Below the pieces are notes generated by a model, which had not been told where the DNA came from, made no database searches, and saw only the letters and a list, made by a program, of their open reading frames with translations. 64,000 bases of DNA from NCBI GenBank assembly GCA_905221615.1, contig CAJNDT010002057.1:636044-700043 (forward strand). Reading direction: 5' to 3'. Source of the stretch: Symbiodinium sp. CCMP2592. Lineage: Eukaryota; Sar; Dinophyceae; Suessiales; Symbiodiniaceae. The translations under genes were made by a program, and so were the position numbers. Each line of letters opens with the position of its first letter. Within the stretch, counting starts at the first letter, position 1. This document shows, piece by piece, positions 1 to 11,480 of the stretch.

Positions 1-829
1 CAGATACAAGTTCATTTCCCCTCTATCTACCCCCTACATGCCTCATCCCACCCAACACCCTGACCTCTTCAACAATACCAACCCCTTCAAAACCTTAAGC
101 CCCTGAACCACCAAACCACACACCCTTCAAAGTACCGGGTCGAAATGGTGTAAAGTCCACAATGCAGCGCCAAACCTCGATAAAGCTCTACATGGGGTAT
201 GGGGTGCAACACAAGACATCCATACCCGGGGGTCTCTATCGTAAGGATCCCACGATTCCTTCTCTTCTGAGGTTCCCATGTAAAGTCTACATCAGCCGAT
301 GTCCTTTCAGCGCCAGGGCCAAAGCCCTCAAGTTGTCAAGAAAGCTGATTTACATGTCTGGAGCATTAAGAACTGTATCCGCTGAGTCCTCACATTATTA
401 GTTATAACTCACGATGCCGTACGCCACCACTCTAATTATTAGGCTCATCCATAACACTCTGCAAACCCGATGCAATGCTATCAGAGCCCTCTTATTTTTA
501 GCTCGCCATATGTAACCCCATTAAACAGCCATGGGTCGAAGTGGTGAAGCGTCCACGCCTCGCCATCGAAAGATACTGCGACACAAAGGTCCACCTCAGA
601 ACTCTTTCACTCTTAATATTGGTCTGCGAAATTGGAATACGGCTTTGGGGGGGGGGTACATGGTTGAACAGGTATATAAATAGCAGGGTGAAACAATTCC
701 GGGCTATACAGACCTCTGTCGATATATAGGGTTTCAATCCGAGTGTTCAGGTGTTGAAGGTTTAGGCCTCGGGTTCGGGTCGTTCAGTCGTTGCCGGCTT
801 GTTCTTTACGGCTTGCAGGAATTAGGGGT

Positions 830-1716
830 CAGTCCCTACCTCGGGTAATACCCTAAAGACCTGGCCTAAACCCTAACCCCTATTACGCGAGATCTCAAAT
901 CCTCGCCCCGGCAGCTTGGTTGGGGCGTCGTGTTTACGGCCAAACCCTGAGCCTAGACCCTCAACCCTTGAAACCTAACCTTATAGACCTCAAACCTTCA
1001 ACCCAAAACCCTTAAACTGTAACCTTATAGACCCTAAACCCTCAACCCTTAAGCAGTAACTGGTAGACCCTGAAGCAGGTCGGCACAGGGAGCTGAAACT
1101 GCTAAACCCTCGGAAGCTTACGAGCTTAAACTCTCAAGAAACGGCCTACTAAACAGCTGGACAAATAGAGGGTTTAGGGCTTAGGATTCAAGGATAGGGT
1201 TTGGCCCAGAATATGCTGTTGCAATTCCGAGAGGGCTAAGGAAGTTTGAGCTTGGAGGGCAGAGAGTGGTGCAGAGATTCAGAGGTCAGGAGTGTGGGGT
1301 CTCTTGGTTAAGCTTCTGCCGCTCATGATCAAGTTTTGGGGCAGGGACTCTCTACAACTTGGACAGCCAACAGCATGTCGTGTGTGTAGATGCATACTCG
1401 AGAACCATGTTTTGGAACCAAGAAAACCATGCATTTTTGGCTCCAGGTACGTCTCGAAACCCTTTAGACGGGCCCTTTGTGGTCTGGGCTGCACAAGTCC
1501 GTGCGACCAGTCGCCCCAACGCCGAACCCCCAACTTCAAGCCCCAAACCCTTAGAGCCAAACAAACTAAACTAAACCACCCACCGAAGTTAGCTCTAAAC
1601 ACACTAGACCCTAAACCCCTAAACCCAGAAACCCTGAACCCCTACAACCCTAAACCGTAAACCCTAAACCCCCTAAACCCCTAAAACCTAAACCCTCCAC
1701 CTGCTCTTAATTGAAT
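830..1716. repeat. Dense telomere-like tract
   Basis: CCCTAAACC-type units, mostly C-rich strand, degenerate. 1-830 holds no recognisable gene: only scattered units and chance frames. Confidence 0.85.
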
Positions 1717-1795
1717 CCCCGGGGCCAGCTTGTGGGCATGGTGGCAGGCACCGGGCCGCTTGTAGACCCCGTGGCTCGTCCCGAAGCAGTGAGTC
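1717..1795 (-). CDS. Candidate exon, Cys/His-rich
   Basis: After TTTCAG|G the minus strand reads THCFGTSHGVYKRPGACHHA then HKLAPG, to a possible GA donor. The last exon island on the minus strand in the window. No metal-binding family assigned. Confidence 0.45.
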
Positions 1796-1981
1796 CTGAA
1801 AGGAGGGTTTTTACTTAATTAGGGAGCAGTTGAGTCCTAAAAGGGAGGGGCTTAGAATCCTGAAAGGGAGCAGTTGAGGAAATTTTAGTTTATAGGGTTT
1901 GGAGTCCTGAAAGGGAGAAGCTGAGGAATTTTGAGTTTATTGGGTTTAGAGTCCTGAACGAGGTGTTGAGGACTTCATGTG

Positions 1982-2080
1982 CTTAGTTGCTGAATTAGAT
2001 TCATAAGGCCGCCGAAAAGTTGAAATGTTCAGTTCTATCGGGGATTATACTATGTCGAAAAGTGTAGGATGTATTTAGTG
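1982..2080. mobile_element. Fold-back element, family G, diverged
   Basis: Family G runs TAGTTGCTGAGTTCATAAGC, a GTGTACACTTTTAGTTTTAT centre and ends AGTGTAAAGTGT..AGCTACT. Confidence 0.5.
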
Positions 2081-2436
2081 CTTCCAGGTTTGGGTTTGGG
2101 GAGGTGTAGATTCTCGGGTTTGGCGCTCGAGATGTGGGCTTTGGGTCTAGGCTCATGGCGATCCCAACGTTTTGAAAACGCCCTCGTTTAGCCTTAATTA
2201 TTGTCAGTAAGCCTTAGTCACAGGTCCTGTCAACAAAAACACTCCGAAAAGTGATTACGAATCCCAAAGCCCATAAACCCCTTACTAAACCCAAAGCCCC
2301 TAAACTCGACGCCCCCAAAGCTCTAACTTTGAAACCCTAAACCCGAAATCCTAAGCCTTGTCCTCAACCGTGGGCCCAGGGATCTCCAACCATGGACCGT
2401 AAGTCCCGAATCCAAACATCGAAACCCCTCAACCCT

Positions 2437-2578
2437 GCTGCGATCCTGATTAAAAGGCTTTACTTTAAGTTATCATAATCAGGAAACCCTACAATTTACT
2501 AGAATTATTATGGTAAGTAGTATGGTTTCCTTAATATGGTAACTTAAAGTAAATCCTTCGATCCCTATTATTGTATCT
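2437..2578. mobile_element. Single-copy fold-back
   Basis: Arms TTACTTTAAGTTA and inverse, AT-rich centre, 140 bp. Confidence 0.65.
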
Positions 2579-2939
2579 TAAATTAAACTCCTTACTCAAC
2601 TTCACATCCCTAAGTCCCAAGCCCTCTACCCTGAGCCCTCGACCCTGGAACCCCATAACCCTCTGCACTGTACACCCCAAGCATTATAAACCTTTAACTC
2701 GACGTCCTCTAAAAAAAAAGCGAACGCTTCCGTGATGCTTAAAGCACCTGGGGGCTTAGCAGGGGGTCACTAAAAGGGCTACAAGTGCCCTAAACCCAAC
2801 CCTTTTCTAAACCCTAAAGCCTAAACCCTAAACCCAACCCTTGTCTACACCCTAAACCCAACCTTTTTTCTAAACCCTAAACCCTAAACCCAACCCCTTT
2901 TGTAAACCCTAAGCCTCTCTGAGCGAATCCCAACGAAAC

Positions 2940-2985
2940 CAGGCCTCGGCTGCGGAGCCTGGCCCACTGTCGGGAAGTCATAGAC
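2940..2985 (-). CDS. Candidate small exon
   Basis: Between CGCAG|G and a GT donor the minus strand reads VYDFPTVGQAPQPRP. Short, but both splice sites fit. Confidence 0.4.
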
Positions 2986-3209
2986 CTGCGAAAGAGACTC
3001 CAAACCCTTTAGAAAGGGCTTTGGGGTTTAGGGTTTAGGGGTTTAGGGTTTAGAGTTTAGGGTTTGGGGTTTGGGGTTTAGGGTTTGGGGCTTAGGGTTT
3101 AGGGTTTGGGTTTTTTTTTTGGGGGGGGGCTTAGGGGTTAGGGTTTAGGTAGAAAGCTTTAGGGTTTGGGGTTTAGGGGTGTATGGTTTCGAGTTTTGGG
3201 GCTATTACT

Positions 3210-3880
3210 GTGGGGTTTACCGTCGGGAATAGAGGGATCCTGCACATGATTTAAGATCTACTCTTCAATGAAAGGGCGTTGGCGTGTCTGTGTTGGTTCT
3301 TGGGCTCAGGGTTTTGAGTGCTGGGTCTGTAGGACTTGGGCTGAGGTTTGGGCCGGCCTGTTTAGGGTTTAGTTAGGGTGCTGGTTTCAGGGTTTTGGTT
3401 GTTGGAACAAGTCTGGCAAGAAATACTGAACCGCTTCGCCAAAGCCCTAGATAAACCTCTATTCCCCATTCCCTGAACCTACAAACACATGTCCCAAAAG
3501 CCCCCAAGCCCCAATCCTACACTCGTAAAGCCCCAACCGTACCTGGCCCCCCAATCTACCCCATTTAGCCTCTATTACAGACCATAATGGCTTGATTAAA
3601 GCATACTTGGGTGTCCTCAACCCTAAATACATTCTAGCGCGGACACGACATATAGTAAGGGCTTAATTAAAGGGCTCCTAAACCCCCAAGCCAGAAACCA
3701 AGAATCCTAAACCCTAGACCCTCAACCCAAAACCGCCCAAACTCGGAATCCTGAACCCCAGACCCTAAACTGCCCAAACTCGGAAAACCCTAAACCCTAA
3801 ACCATCATGAACCCTAAACGCTTTATAGCTCACTTATAGATCCTTTTAAGGGCACCCTTATAGATCCCTTTAAAGGGTCC
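3210..3880. other. No gene seen
   Basis: Degenerate telomere-like sequence; a TTAAAGGGATCTATAAG-type short repeat appears near the end. Confidence 0.6.
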
Positions 3881-3903
3881 CTTACAGATCCTTTGGGGTG
3901 AGC

Positions 3904-3955
3904 CCGGGGGCCAGCGGCAGCGGGTCCAAGCTGATGTTGGACTCGAGGCCGCCGC
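3904..3955 (-). CDS. Candidate exon, unassigned
   Basis: Between AG|G and a GC donor the minus strand reads GGLESNISLDPLPLAPG. A 52-nt GC-rich island in telomere-like sequence. Confidence 0.4.
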
Positions 3956-4740
3956 CTTCTATCGTTTAGGGTTCAGAGGTTCCTGAGGGTGCCTTTAAGG
4001 GCTCCTTTAAGGGATTTATAAGGGTTACTATAAGGGTACTATGGGTTCAGGGGTTTCAGGGTTTGGTGATTAAGGGCTTTGGGTTCAGGGTTTGTTTTTG
4101 TATCTGCAATGGCTCCGTGTCTACTCCGCACGCAAAGCAGGTCTTGAGCCCGCCACCTGGGCCTACACTACAGCTTCGTTTAGGCTTCAGGGTTCAGGGT
4201 TTAGGGCTTGGGGGTTTAGGGTTTAGAAGTTTAGGGTTGTTTTAAGGTTGTGGCTTTGTTATGGCCATAAAAATGCTTTACCCAAAACCCCTTAACCTAG
4301 GAGTTCAGGGTTTAGGGTCGAGGGCTTGGGGGTTTAGGATTTTTGTACTCTTAAACCACAAAACCGAAACCCCTTTAACCCGAAATGCCAGTAGGCATCC
4401 CTCAAGCCTATAGCAAGTTCCCAAGTATAGTATACGTACCTGGACCATCAAAGGACGGATGCCACGGGCTTCAATACGAGTACCAGAGACAAATATCAGC
4501 CTGCCTACAGACCTAAAGCCCTGACGCCTCAACACCCTCCCTAAGGGTCCAAGTACCCAACTAGTAGGGTTTCAAGGTCCGAAAACCTGTCAGAGTCTGG
4601 ATTTCAATACCTGAAACACTACTGTTTATGTACTTGGACGCTTTCGGCCTAGCAAGCCCCAAACCCTATTCATTCCCTAAACCCCAATAATCCATAAACC
4701 CTGAACATCCCTAAACCCTAAACACTAGACTCCTTTAACG

Positions 4741-4843
4741 TAGTTGCTGAGTTCACAAGCCCCTGAAAAGTGTACACTTTTAGTTTTATAGTGGGTAATA
4801 TTATCCCAAAAAGTGTAAAGTGTTTCCACCCAGCTACTAAGTT
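4741..4843. mobile_element. Fold-back element, family G
   Basis: Close to the copy at 53.8 kb across its whole length. Confidence 0.8.
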
Positions 4844-4852
4844 AATGACCCG

Positions 4853-4929
4853 GGCCTGACGCCATGAGAAGAAAGCCGGCACGGGGCGCCTTGCCAGCAG
4901 GTGAAGCGAGCTCGGGCAGGAGGGTGTTC
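4853..4929 (-). CDS. Candidate exon, unassigned
   Basis: The minus strand reads TLLPELASPAGKAPRAGFLL then MASGPG. It lies just beyond a family G fold-back element. Splice sites not fixed. Confidence 0.3.
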
Positions 4930-4987
4930 AAAGGGTTTGTAGGGTTTACTAGGGAATAGGGTTTAAGGTTTAGGGTTTAGGGTTTGT

Positions 4988-5095
4988 AATATAAGGGATT
5001 TAACAATTAGAAGAGGGTTTTGGGGTATATTATACCATAGCCATATTAATGGACCCCACAATAGTATTGGTGGTTAGTTAAGCTATGTTATAGGG
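4988..5095. mobile_element. Fold-back element, family E
   Basis: Family E runs GGCCTTAATAATTAGAATAG, GGGGGTATATTATACCATA and the inverted end CTATTCTAATTATTAAGGCC. Diverged copy. Confidence 0.6.
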
Positions 5096-5424
5096 TCTTA
5101 TTAGGGAACAGGGTTTCAAGTTCAGGGTTTGGGGTTCAGGGCATTTCAACATTCTAGTTGTTCAACAGACTACTCGAAAATTAATCGTTTTTGAAATTTA
5201 CTGTTTACTTAGGTCTGACATTCTCCACAGAGTCCCAAAGCCCTCAAAATTCTGAACTACAATCCCTTGCCATACTGAATCTGAAGTCCTGAACACAGCC
5301 AAACCAAACTTAAAACCCAAAAGCCCTCAACCCAAAGAGCCAACGGTCTAAAACCCTAAACCCTAAACCCAAAATCCCTAAACCCAAAGAGCCAACGGTC
5401 GAAATTTCTCAAACCCTAAACCGC

Positions 5425-5541
5425 TCCTAAGACCCGAGAGGCCTCGTCCCAGGAAGGCAAAACCTCGTCGTCCCACTGATCCCTTGGGGATAGTTGTCCG
5501 CGCCAGTTCGCCTCCCAGCTCAAAGCGGGAGAACCCGAGTT
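5425..5541 (-). CDS. Candidate exon, unassigned
   Basis: The minus strand reads NSGSPALSWEANWRGQLSPR then DQWDDEVLPSWDEASRVLGA. The density of Trp and Asp, the GC content and the flanking telomere-like tracts mark it as an exon island. No domain recognised. Confidence 0.5.
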
Positions 5542-5544
5542 TGA

Positions 5545-6385
5545 TGTTAGGGATTAGGGGTTTGGGGTTGAGTGTTTCGGCTTTGGGGCTTGAGGGTTTA
5601 GGGTTTTTAGAGTGTAATAGCCTTTTGTGGGTTTTGGACCATTAAGTTTGGGTAGCAGTTGCCGACGAGGTGGCCCATAAGACATAAAAACGAGCTGCGC
5701 ACCAAACCCAAAACACAGACATATACTCGCCAGCGGAACCCGGATCCTGGTCCCTGAACCCCTGGATCCTGATTTTCAGAAGATGATCTTACCAGAGAGC
5801 CCAATACCCCTTAATTGAGGAATATATGGGTTAAACTATATAGGGATTCATATTATGATTTAAGCTATACTCCTTAATTCCCTTATAGAACCCTTATAGA
5901 TCCCTGTAAGGAGCCCTTTTAAGGAACCCTAGGTATTCCTTAAGTAGGGGAATCTTGGGCTTGCTGGGATTTTCCATGCAGGAACTGCCCCAAAGAGCTG
6001 AAAAGTCGGAGCCTCTACCATGGAGCAGTTGTTGTAGTAACCTGAAGTCTGGTTTAGGGGTTTAGGGGTTTAGGGGTTTAGGGTTTAGGGGTTTAGGGGT
6101 TCAGGGGTTCAGGGTTTAGAGTTTAGGGGTTTAGGGGTTTAGGGGCTTAGGGTTTAGGTTTTCGTGCTTAGGCCTGAGCTGGATCCAAGTAGCTCTACAT
6201 GGAGCAACTGAAGGCTGGCGATGGCTAGCGGCTATATGCAGTTGGTTAAGAAAAGTAAGGCAATCAACATTGTCTTGAACAAAGCTAACATACCGGCACA
6301 CCCGAAGTTACCTACACGCAATCTAGCACTACCCGCGAAAGTAGATGTAACCACGGAAACGAACTGACAGGCGCTATGCGACATA
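5545..6385. other. No clear gene; telomere-like tracts
   Basis: G-rich TTTAGGGG units at 6050-6165; otherwise degenerate sequence with weak frames. Confidence 0.6.
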
Positions 6386-6485
6386 CGGTTGATGAAATAA
6401 ATCCTGCATTATCCATGAGGAATATACCATAAATTCCCATGGTCTAGGGCCATGAAGGTACTGCAGGCTTTATATCATCGATGGT
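6386..6485. mobile_element. Fold-back element, family C
   Basis: Family C is about 100 bp with ends CGGTTGATGATATAAATCCT and the inverse, enclosing CCCATAGTTTAGGGTCC. This copy is the most diverged of four. Confidence 0.75.
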
Positions 6486-6645
6486 CGGGTTTGGGGCTCA
6501 CAGGGTCACCGTCCTCTGATATGAGGATCGCTAAACCCTAAAGTCTAAACCTCCCTACTTGGAGGATCATAAAAGGGCTCCTTAAAGGGATCTAGTTATA
6601 GGGTTCCTTAAAGGGGTCTACATGGGTTTAGGGTTTAATAATCTT

Positions 6646-6753
6646 CTTGGAGGACCAGGGGACTTAGTAAGTAAGGTTATAAGTACCCTAATTGGGGGTT
6701 ATACAGCTACCTTAACTATGACCCTAGTCACTACGTCCCAGGACCCTTTAAGC
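6646..6753. mobile_element. Fold-back element, family A
   Basis: Family A runs from ACTTGGAGGATCATGGGACT, through a middle with TTATAAGTACCTTAATTGGG, to the inverted end AGTCCCATGACCCTCCAAGT, 100-130 bp with no coding capacity. This copy is diverged at its ends. Confidence 0.75.
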
Positions 6754-7131
6754 AGACCCCAAACAACTCAACATCTCGAGGATGGGGAGGAGGTCCTAAA
6801 AGCCAGGACGTTGAAAGCAATGCTCTGCTCTTCCTTCCTATAGGCCAAGAAATCTCTTTCTGGGTCTGGGTTTGGGGTTCCGGGTTCAGGGCGCAGCATT
6901 CAGGATTTTCAGCTGAGGGTTCGGATGTGTGTCCGGGAACAGCCTTTGTTGGCTTGAGGATGTCCTGCGACGGGCCTCGGATTTCTGTGCTTTGGGGTTT
7001 GGTTATAGCGCTCATTGATGGAGATCCGTCAATCGCAGAAGGCAAGAACCGGCCTCTGTAAAATCCCTAACATTGTTAACAAGATGCCAAGTGGTTTAGG
7101 AAATCAAAGGCTTAACCCGAAGCTTTAACAT

Positions 7132-7359
7132 CTAAAACCAAGCCTCACAATGCAACCCTGAAACCCGACTACCCAGGCTCAGAAGCCTCAAAAGAACGCC
7201 ACCATCAGCTGCTTCGAAGAAAAGCAGAGCATGAAACATGCGAGCCCAGGAGCAGGGTAGCTCAACACGACCCCGGTAGCTCAGCGGTTTGTACTCCTGA
7301 CAGGGCCCACCATTCACCACAGGAAGTGTCATATTCCTTTCAATCGCCCCCAAACTCAT
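7132..7359 (-). CDS. Weak coding candidate, unassigned
   Basis: A 75-codon open minus stretch with ARMFHALLFFEAADGGVLL lies in sequence with few telomere-like repeats. No splice sites or family could be fixed. Confidence 0.2.
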   Translation of the reverse strand: MSLGAIERNMTLPVVNGGPCQEYKPLSYRGRVELPCSWARMFHALLFFEAADGGVLLRLLSLGSRVSGLHCEAWF

Positions 7360-7850
7360 AGAGCCCCACAGAGACCGACGAAGGCCAATAAAATCTTATG
7401 AGGCCATAGACATAGACGGCAAACCAAAACCATTCACTGTAGGGTGTAAACTTGAGGCTTTACGGTTTACGGCTAAAGGCGGCCTGCAGGGCTTACAGGA
7501 CGTACGCGTACCCACGAATGTAAATGCAGGGTTGGTTTTCAAGCGACCAGCAGCCGTGGTAGCTTTGGCTCCGACTTGTTCGTGGGTTTAGTATTTCTGG
7601 TTAACCTAAACCCCCAAACGCCGACCTTTCTAGGGCTCCTTATTCACATTTCTTTATGTAAATTCGTCAGAATGTATGTCAAGGTGGCGGCTGAAGGTAC
7701 AAGTTCCTCAGCCTAGACCCCCCAGCTACCCTCTAATATACCCCAAATACCTGCTGTTAAGGGCCATAAGGGCTCCACTAAAGCCCTAAACCCTGAACCC
7801 TAAACCCCCGGCCATTGGGGTGTCCTGGAGGTTGAGGTTGCAAGCTACTA

Positions 7851-7963
7851 TTTGCTTAAGAACCCCCAAAAAATAAAAAATATATTCCTTATGGGGGTAA
7901 TATAGGGATTATTATTTTTATTTTTTGGGGGCTTCTTAAGCAAATAGTAGCAAGGGTTTCAGG
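7851..7963. mobile_element. Single-copy fold-back, near-perfect arms
   Basis: Arms of about 35 bp (CTACTATTTGCTTAAG then an AAAAAATAAAAA run) pair with their inverse. Confidence 0.8.
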
Positions 7964-8030
7964 TTGAGGGTTGAGGGCTCAAGGCCGTGGGGGCTGGGTT
8001 CAAAAGGACGCTGATTGAGGTTGCCCTATC

Positions 8031-8125
8031 TGTAGCCGAAAAGACCTACCCTTTTTGAGGGTTCCTTCATATGATTTCGATATATACTTCCTTAAAAAAG
8101 TAGGTCTTCTCGGCTGCAGGTATAC
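8031..8125. mobile_element. Single-copy fold-back
   Basis: Arms AGCCGAAAAGACCTAC and inverse. Confidence 0.7.
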
Positions 8126-8260
8126 TTCTAGCCCGACTTACAAGCTTCTGACTGCGTCCTAGGACGCGTCTGGGAACCCTTAAAGGAAGCCCCAGTGCAG
8201 AACCCATACTACCCTTAGAGGAGCCCTATTATGGAACCCCATAGTACCCCTATGGGCCCT

Positions 8261-8380
8261 ACTTGGAGGATCATGGGACTTAGCAAGTATGGTTATAAGT
8301 ACCTTAATCGGGCTTATAAATATTATAAGTAGAGTTACATTGATTACAAGCCTCGTTGCTAAGTCCCATGACCCTTCAAG
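8261..8380. mobile_element. Fold-back element, family A
   Basis: Full copy with both terminal inverted repeats. Confidence 0.85.
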
Positions 8381-8499
8381 TAATACGGACCGCTTGAGCA
8401 GCTCGTGCTTGGTCTCATTGATCCCCAAACCCACAACCGCCTCAACCCTCTTGGTAACACCTATAGGTCTAGGGTAGCTCCGAAAAGCTCTCAGCTAAT

Positions 8500-8597
8500 C
8501 CAATAAAGAAAAGGTCCACCTCGATTCCGTAGCCATCCTCGGAGTCTGAGAAGACCCAGTCATCCTCCCGGAGTTTCAGATTGCGAAAAACATGCAT
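8500..8597 (-). CDS. Candidate exon, acidic
   Basis: The minus strand reads MHVFRNLKLREDDWVFSDSE then DGYGIEVDLFF. Acidic and Trp/Phe-containing, in a repeat-free island. Whether the Met is a start or internal is unknown. Confidence 0.5.
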
Positions 8598-8647
8598 GGC
8601 TGGGGCTCCTTATGATGATTTCCTGATCTACATCTACTTAAGTATGT

Positions 8648-8769
8648 GTATATATATATACATACATAAGTAAGTTATATATATATATGTATATTGTACA
8701 TTAGTAAGTATATATATATATATATATATATGTATATACATATATGTATACATACACACACACACACAC
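8648..8769. repeat. AT and CA microsatellite
   Basis: (TA)n with TGTATA interruptions, then (CA)8. Confidence 0.95.
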
Positions 8770-8799
8770 GTGAAGAAGGTATTTGGGTTGTGGCTAGCT

Positions 8800-8990
8800 T
8801 CTGTCTCACGACTCCACCTGATTGGGGCTCAGCTGGGGGTCCCAAAGTAAACTCAAGCAAGCATACTATCGAGAATTTACCTAGAAGATGTTGGGTGACA
8901 GGATTTACCGCTTCCATCACACAGGTCGCAAGAATGGGGGCTGTAGAACTTATACAGTTTGGTTGCATTTGGGCCGGGGCTGATCTCATG
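8800..8990 (-). CDS. Weak coding candidate, unassigned
   Basis: The minus strand is open with sequence such as TQHLLGKFSIVCLLEFTLGP, in a repeat-free island (8.78-9.2 kb). The plus strand is open as well, so neither reading is secure. Confidence 0.2.
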
Positions 8991-9235
8991 GGTGGGCGAT
9001 GTAATGCTGGGGCTGTTGCAATAACGTTCTCCTTGCATATGCGATTCTCAAGCTATGGTAGGATGGTTAGGTTTGAGGCCTCGCCCTGGAGGTCCTACAA
9101 AACTAAGTGTTTGGAAGGGGGCAGGGCACAACACTTGCATCATTACAGCCGTGCCGATCCGATCGATCGCACCTTCGAGTACGACATGAACCCTCAAGCC
9201 TCAACCCCTGAACCCCCAAAAGCAGTGATGCCTAC

Positions 9236-9351
9236 CGAAACTTCGGCTCCTCCTCTGTCGGTTCCAAGCTCGATCGCAGCGTGATGGGCGCGCTGCCCGC
9301 CTGCGTCGGAGGCAGCGACGCCAGGAGGTTGACCTCAAGGGCCACAAGTGG
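9236..9351 (-). CDS. Candidate exon, unassigned
   Basis: A 116-nt stretch between TTTAG and a GT donor (GTAGGC) reads PLVALEVNLLASLPPTQAGS and APITLRSSLEPTEEEPKF on the minus strand. GC-rich with clear codon structure. It abuts a family H fold-back (from 9352) that would lie at the 3' end of the preceding intron. The opposite strand is also open, but less convincing. Confidence 0.5.
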
Positions 9352-9530
9352 CTAAAGTGTGCCACCATCCGTGCTCACAACGATGCTTACCCAGACTTCC
9401 GGGAGGATCCAAAAAGTAGATCCCTTAATGGGGGTTCCTGTAAAGTACCCTTAGGGGTATAGGGCCCCAAATTACGGGACCTACTTTCTAGATCCTCCCG
9501 GGGGTCTGGGTATGCAGCAATCGTTGTGCC
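9352..9530. mobile_element. Fold-back element, family H, long arms
   Basis: Arms pair over about 45 bp, from CACAACGATGCT through CCCGGGAGGATCCAAAAAGTAG. It abuts the exon candidate at 9.3 kb. Confidence 0.75.
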
Positions 9531-9539
9531 CAAATCAAC

Positions 9540-10210
9540 GTCGACGCATTACATTCATTCAATCTACAATAGGTCCGAAGTCCTCAGTATCAGCCCAGTA
9601 TGATCAAGCTCGCACACAAATCCTACTTATACTCCCAAACCCCAAACCCCAAACAGCCCAAAAAAACATAAACCCTCCAAACCCATACCCCAAACCCTCA
9701 ACGAATCAGGGTCTTCCGTTAACCTTTGGGGTTCCTGCCACGGCCAGGAGTTCGGGGTCGTGGGGATTTGAGGTTATATAGGCTTCATGGATTTTCTATA
9801 CTCCATGGCATTTTCAGGGATTTAGATGGGTTTACAAGGGTGTTGTTAAGGCTTTGCGTAAGTAGTCTCAACATAACAAACGCCAAAAATGTAGACTCAC
9901 CATAATTCCTCTACACAGCGCTCGACCCAAATTCCAGAGCCCGAAGATAAGCCCCCCAGCCAGAGTCCCTGAACCACAAAATCCTTGACCTCACTGACGT
10001 TCCCAGAGCGCCCTTGAAAACTACAACATCCGTGAAAGGCTGCAAAAGCCTCAAACCTTCAACGGAACCCTAAACTCTGAACCCTACAACCCCTAAAACT
10101 CCTGAACCCCAAACCCTGAACCCCTGAACCCTAACCCGCCCCACACAAACGCTTGGAAGCCCTCAGAAAGCCAAAAGGCCTGAAGCTGCTCCATCCGTGG
10201 TCGATCTATG
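9540..10210. other. No gene seen
   Basis: C-rich telomere-like units at 9630-9700 and 10060-10140 with degenerate sequence between. Confidence 0.6.
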
Positions 10211-10214
10211 TCCT

Positions 10215-11480
10215 GCGGGGTTTTCGGGTTCCTTTAAAGAAGGCCTTAGGGTTTGGGGCTTAGGGGTTTGGGGCTTGGGCTTTAGGGTTTTCGGGCCAAT
10301 TTAAAAAAGGATTTAGGGTTTTGGGAGATTGGCTTTAGGATTTCGGGTTCCTTTAAGGAAGGCCTTAGGGTTTGGGGTTTAGGGGTTTGGGGCTTGGGCT
10401 TTAGGGTTTTCGGGCCAATTTAAAAAAGGATTTAGGGTTTTGGGAGATTGGCTTTAGGATTTCGGGTTCCTTTAAGGAAGGCCTTAGGGTTTGGGGTTTA
10501 GGGGTTTGGGGCTTGGGCTTTAGGGTTTTCGGGCCAATTTAAAAAAGGATTTAGGGTTTTGGGAGATTGGCTTTAGGATTTCGGGTTCCTTTAAGGAAGG
10601 CCTTAGGGTTTGGGGTTTAGGGGTTTGGGGCTTGGGCTTTAGGGTTTTCGGGCCAATTTAAAAAAGGATTTAGGGTTTGGGGTTTGGGCTTTAAGGTTTC
10701 GGGTTCCTTTAAGGAAGGCCTTAGGGTTTGGGGTTTAGGGGTTTGGGGCTTGGGTTTTAGGGTTTTCGGGCCAATTTAAAAAAGGATTTAGGGTTTTGGG
10801 TTTGGGCTTTAAGGTTTCGGGTTCCTTTAAGGAAGGCCTTAGGGTTTGGGGTTTAGGGGTTTGGGGCTTGGGCTTTAGGGTTTTCGGGCCAATTTCAAAA
10901 AGGATTTAGGGTTTGGGCTTTAAGGTTTCGGGTTCCTTTAAGGAAGGCCTTAGGGTTTGGGGTTTAGGGGTTTGGGGCTTGGGTTTTAGGGTTTTCGGGC
11001 CAATTTAAAAAAGGATTTAGGGTTTTGGGTTTGGGCTTTAAGGTTTCGGGTTCCTTTAAGGAAGGCCTTAGGGTTTGGGGTTTAGGGGTTTGGGGCTTGG
11101 GCTTTAGGGTTTTCGGGCCAATTTCAAAAAGGATTTAGGGTTTGGGCTTTAAGGTTTCGGGTTCCTTTAAGGAAGGCCTTAGGGTTTGGGGTTTAGGGGT
11201 TTGGGGCTTGGGCTTTAGGGTTTTCGGGCCAATTTAAAAAAGGATTTAGGGTTTGGGGTTTGGGCTTTAAGGTTTCGGGTTCCTTTAAGGAAGGCCTTAG
11301 GGTTTGGGGTTTAGGGGTTTGGGGCTTGGGCTTTAGGGTTTTCGGGCCAATTTCAAAAAGGATTTAGGGTTTTGGGTTTGGGCTTTAAGGTTTCGGGTTC
11401 CTTTAAGGAAGGCCTGAGGGTTTGGGGTTTAGGGGTTTTGGGGTTTGGGCTTTAGGGTTTAGAGTTCCTTGAAGTAAGGC
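10215..11480. repeat. Tandem array, 11 units of 111-119 bp
   Basis: Successive copies of TTCGGGTTCCTTTAAGGAAG start near 10223, 10343, 10462, 10581, 10699, 10817, 10928, 11046, 11157, 11275 and 11393, giving spacings of 119, 118 and 111. Each unit joins a near-palindrome (TTCCTTTAAGGAA), TTTAGGG-like tracts and a CGGGCCAATTT block. Later units alternate between 118 and 111 bp, so a two-unit repeat has itself been amplified. Degenerate copies trail to about 11530. Confidence 0.95.

Larger units (their letters stand above)
2265..3200. repeat. Telomere-like tracts in both orientations
   Basis: C-rich units to about 2920, then G-rich units from 3020, flanking the small exon candidate at 2940-2985. 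Confidence 0.85.

Noticed and set aside
1-1700. A true chromosome end
   Set aside because: The heptamers are degenerate, mixed in orientation and spread over the whole window.
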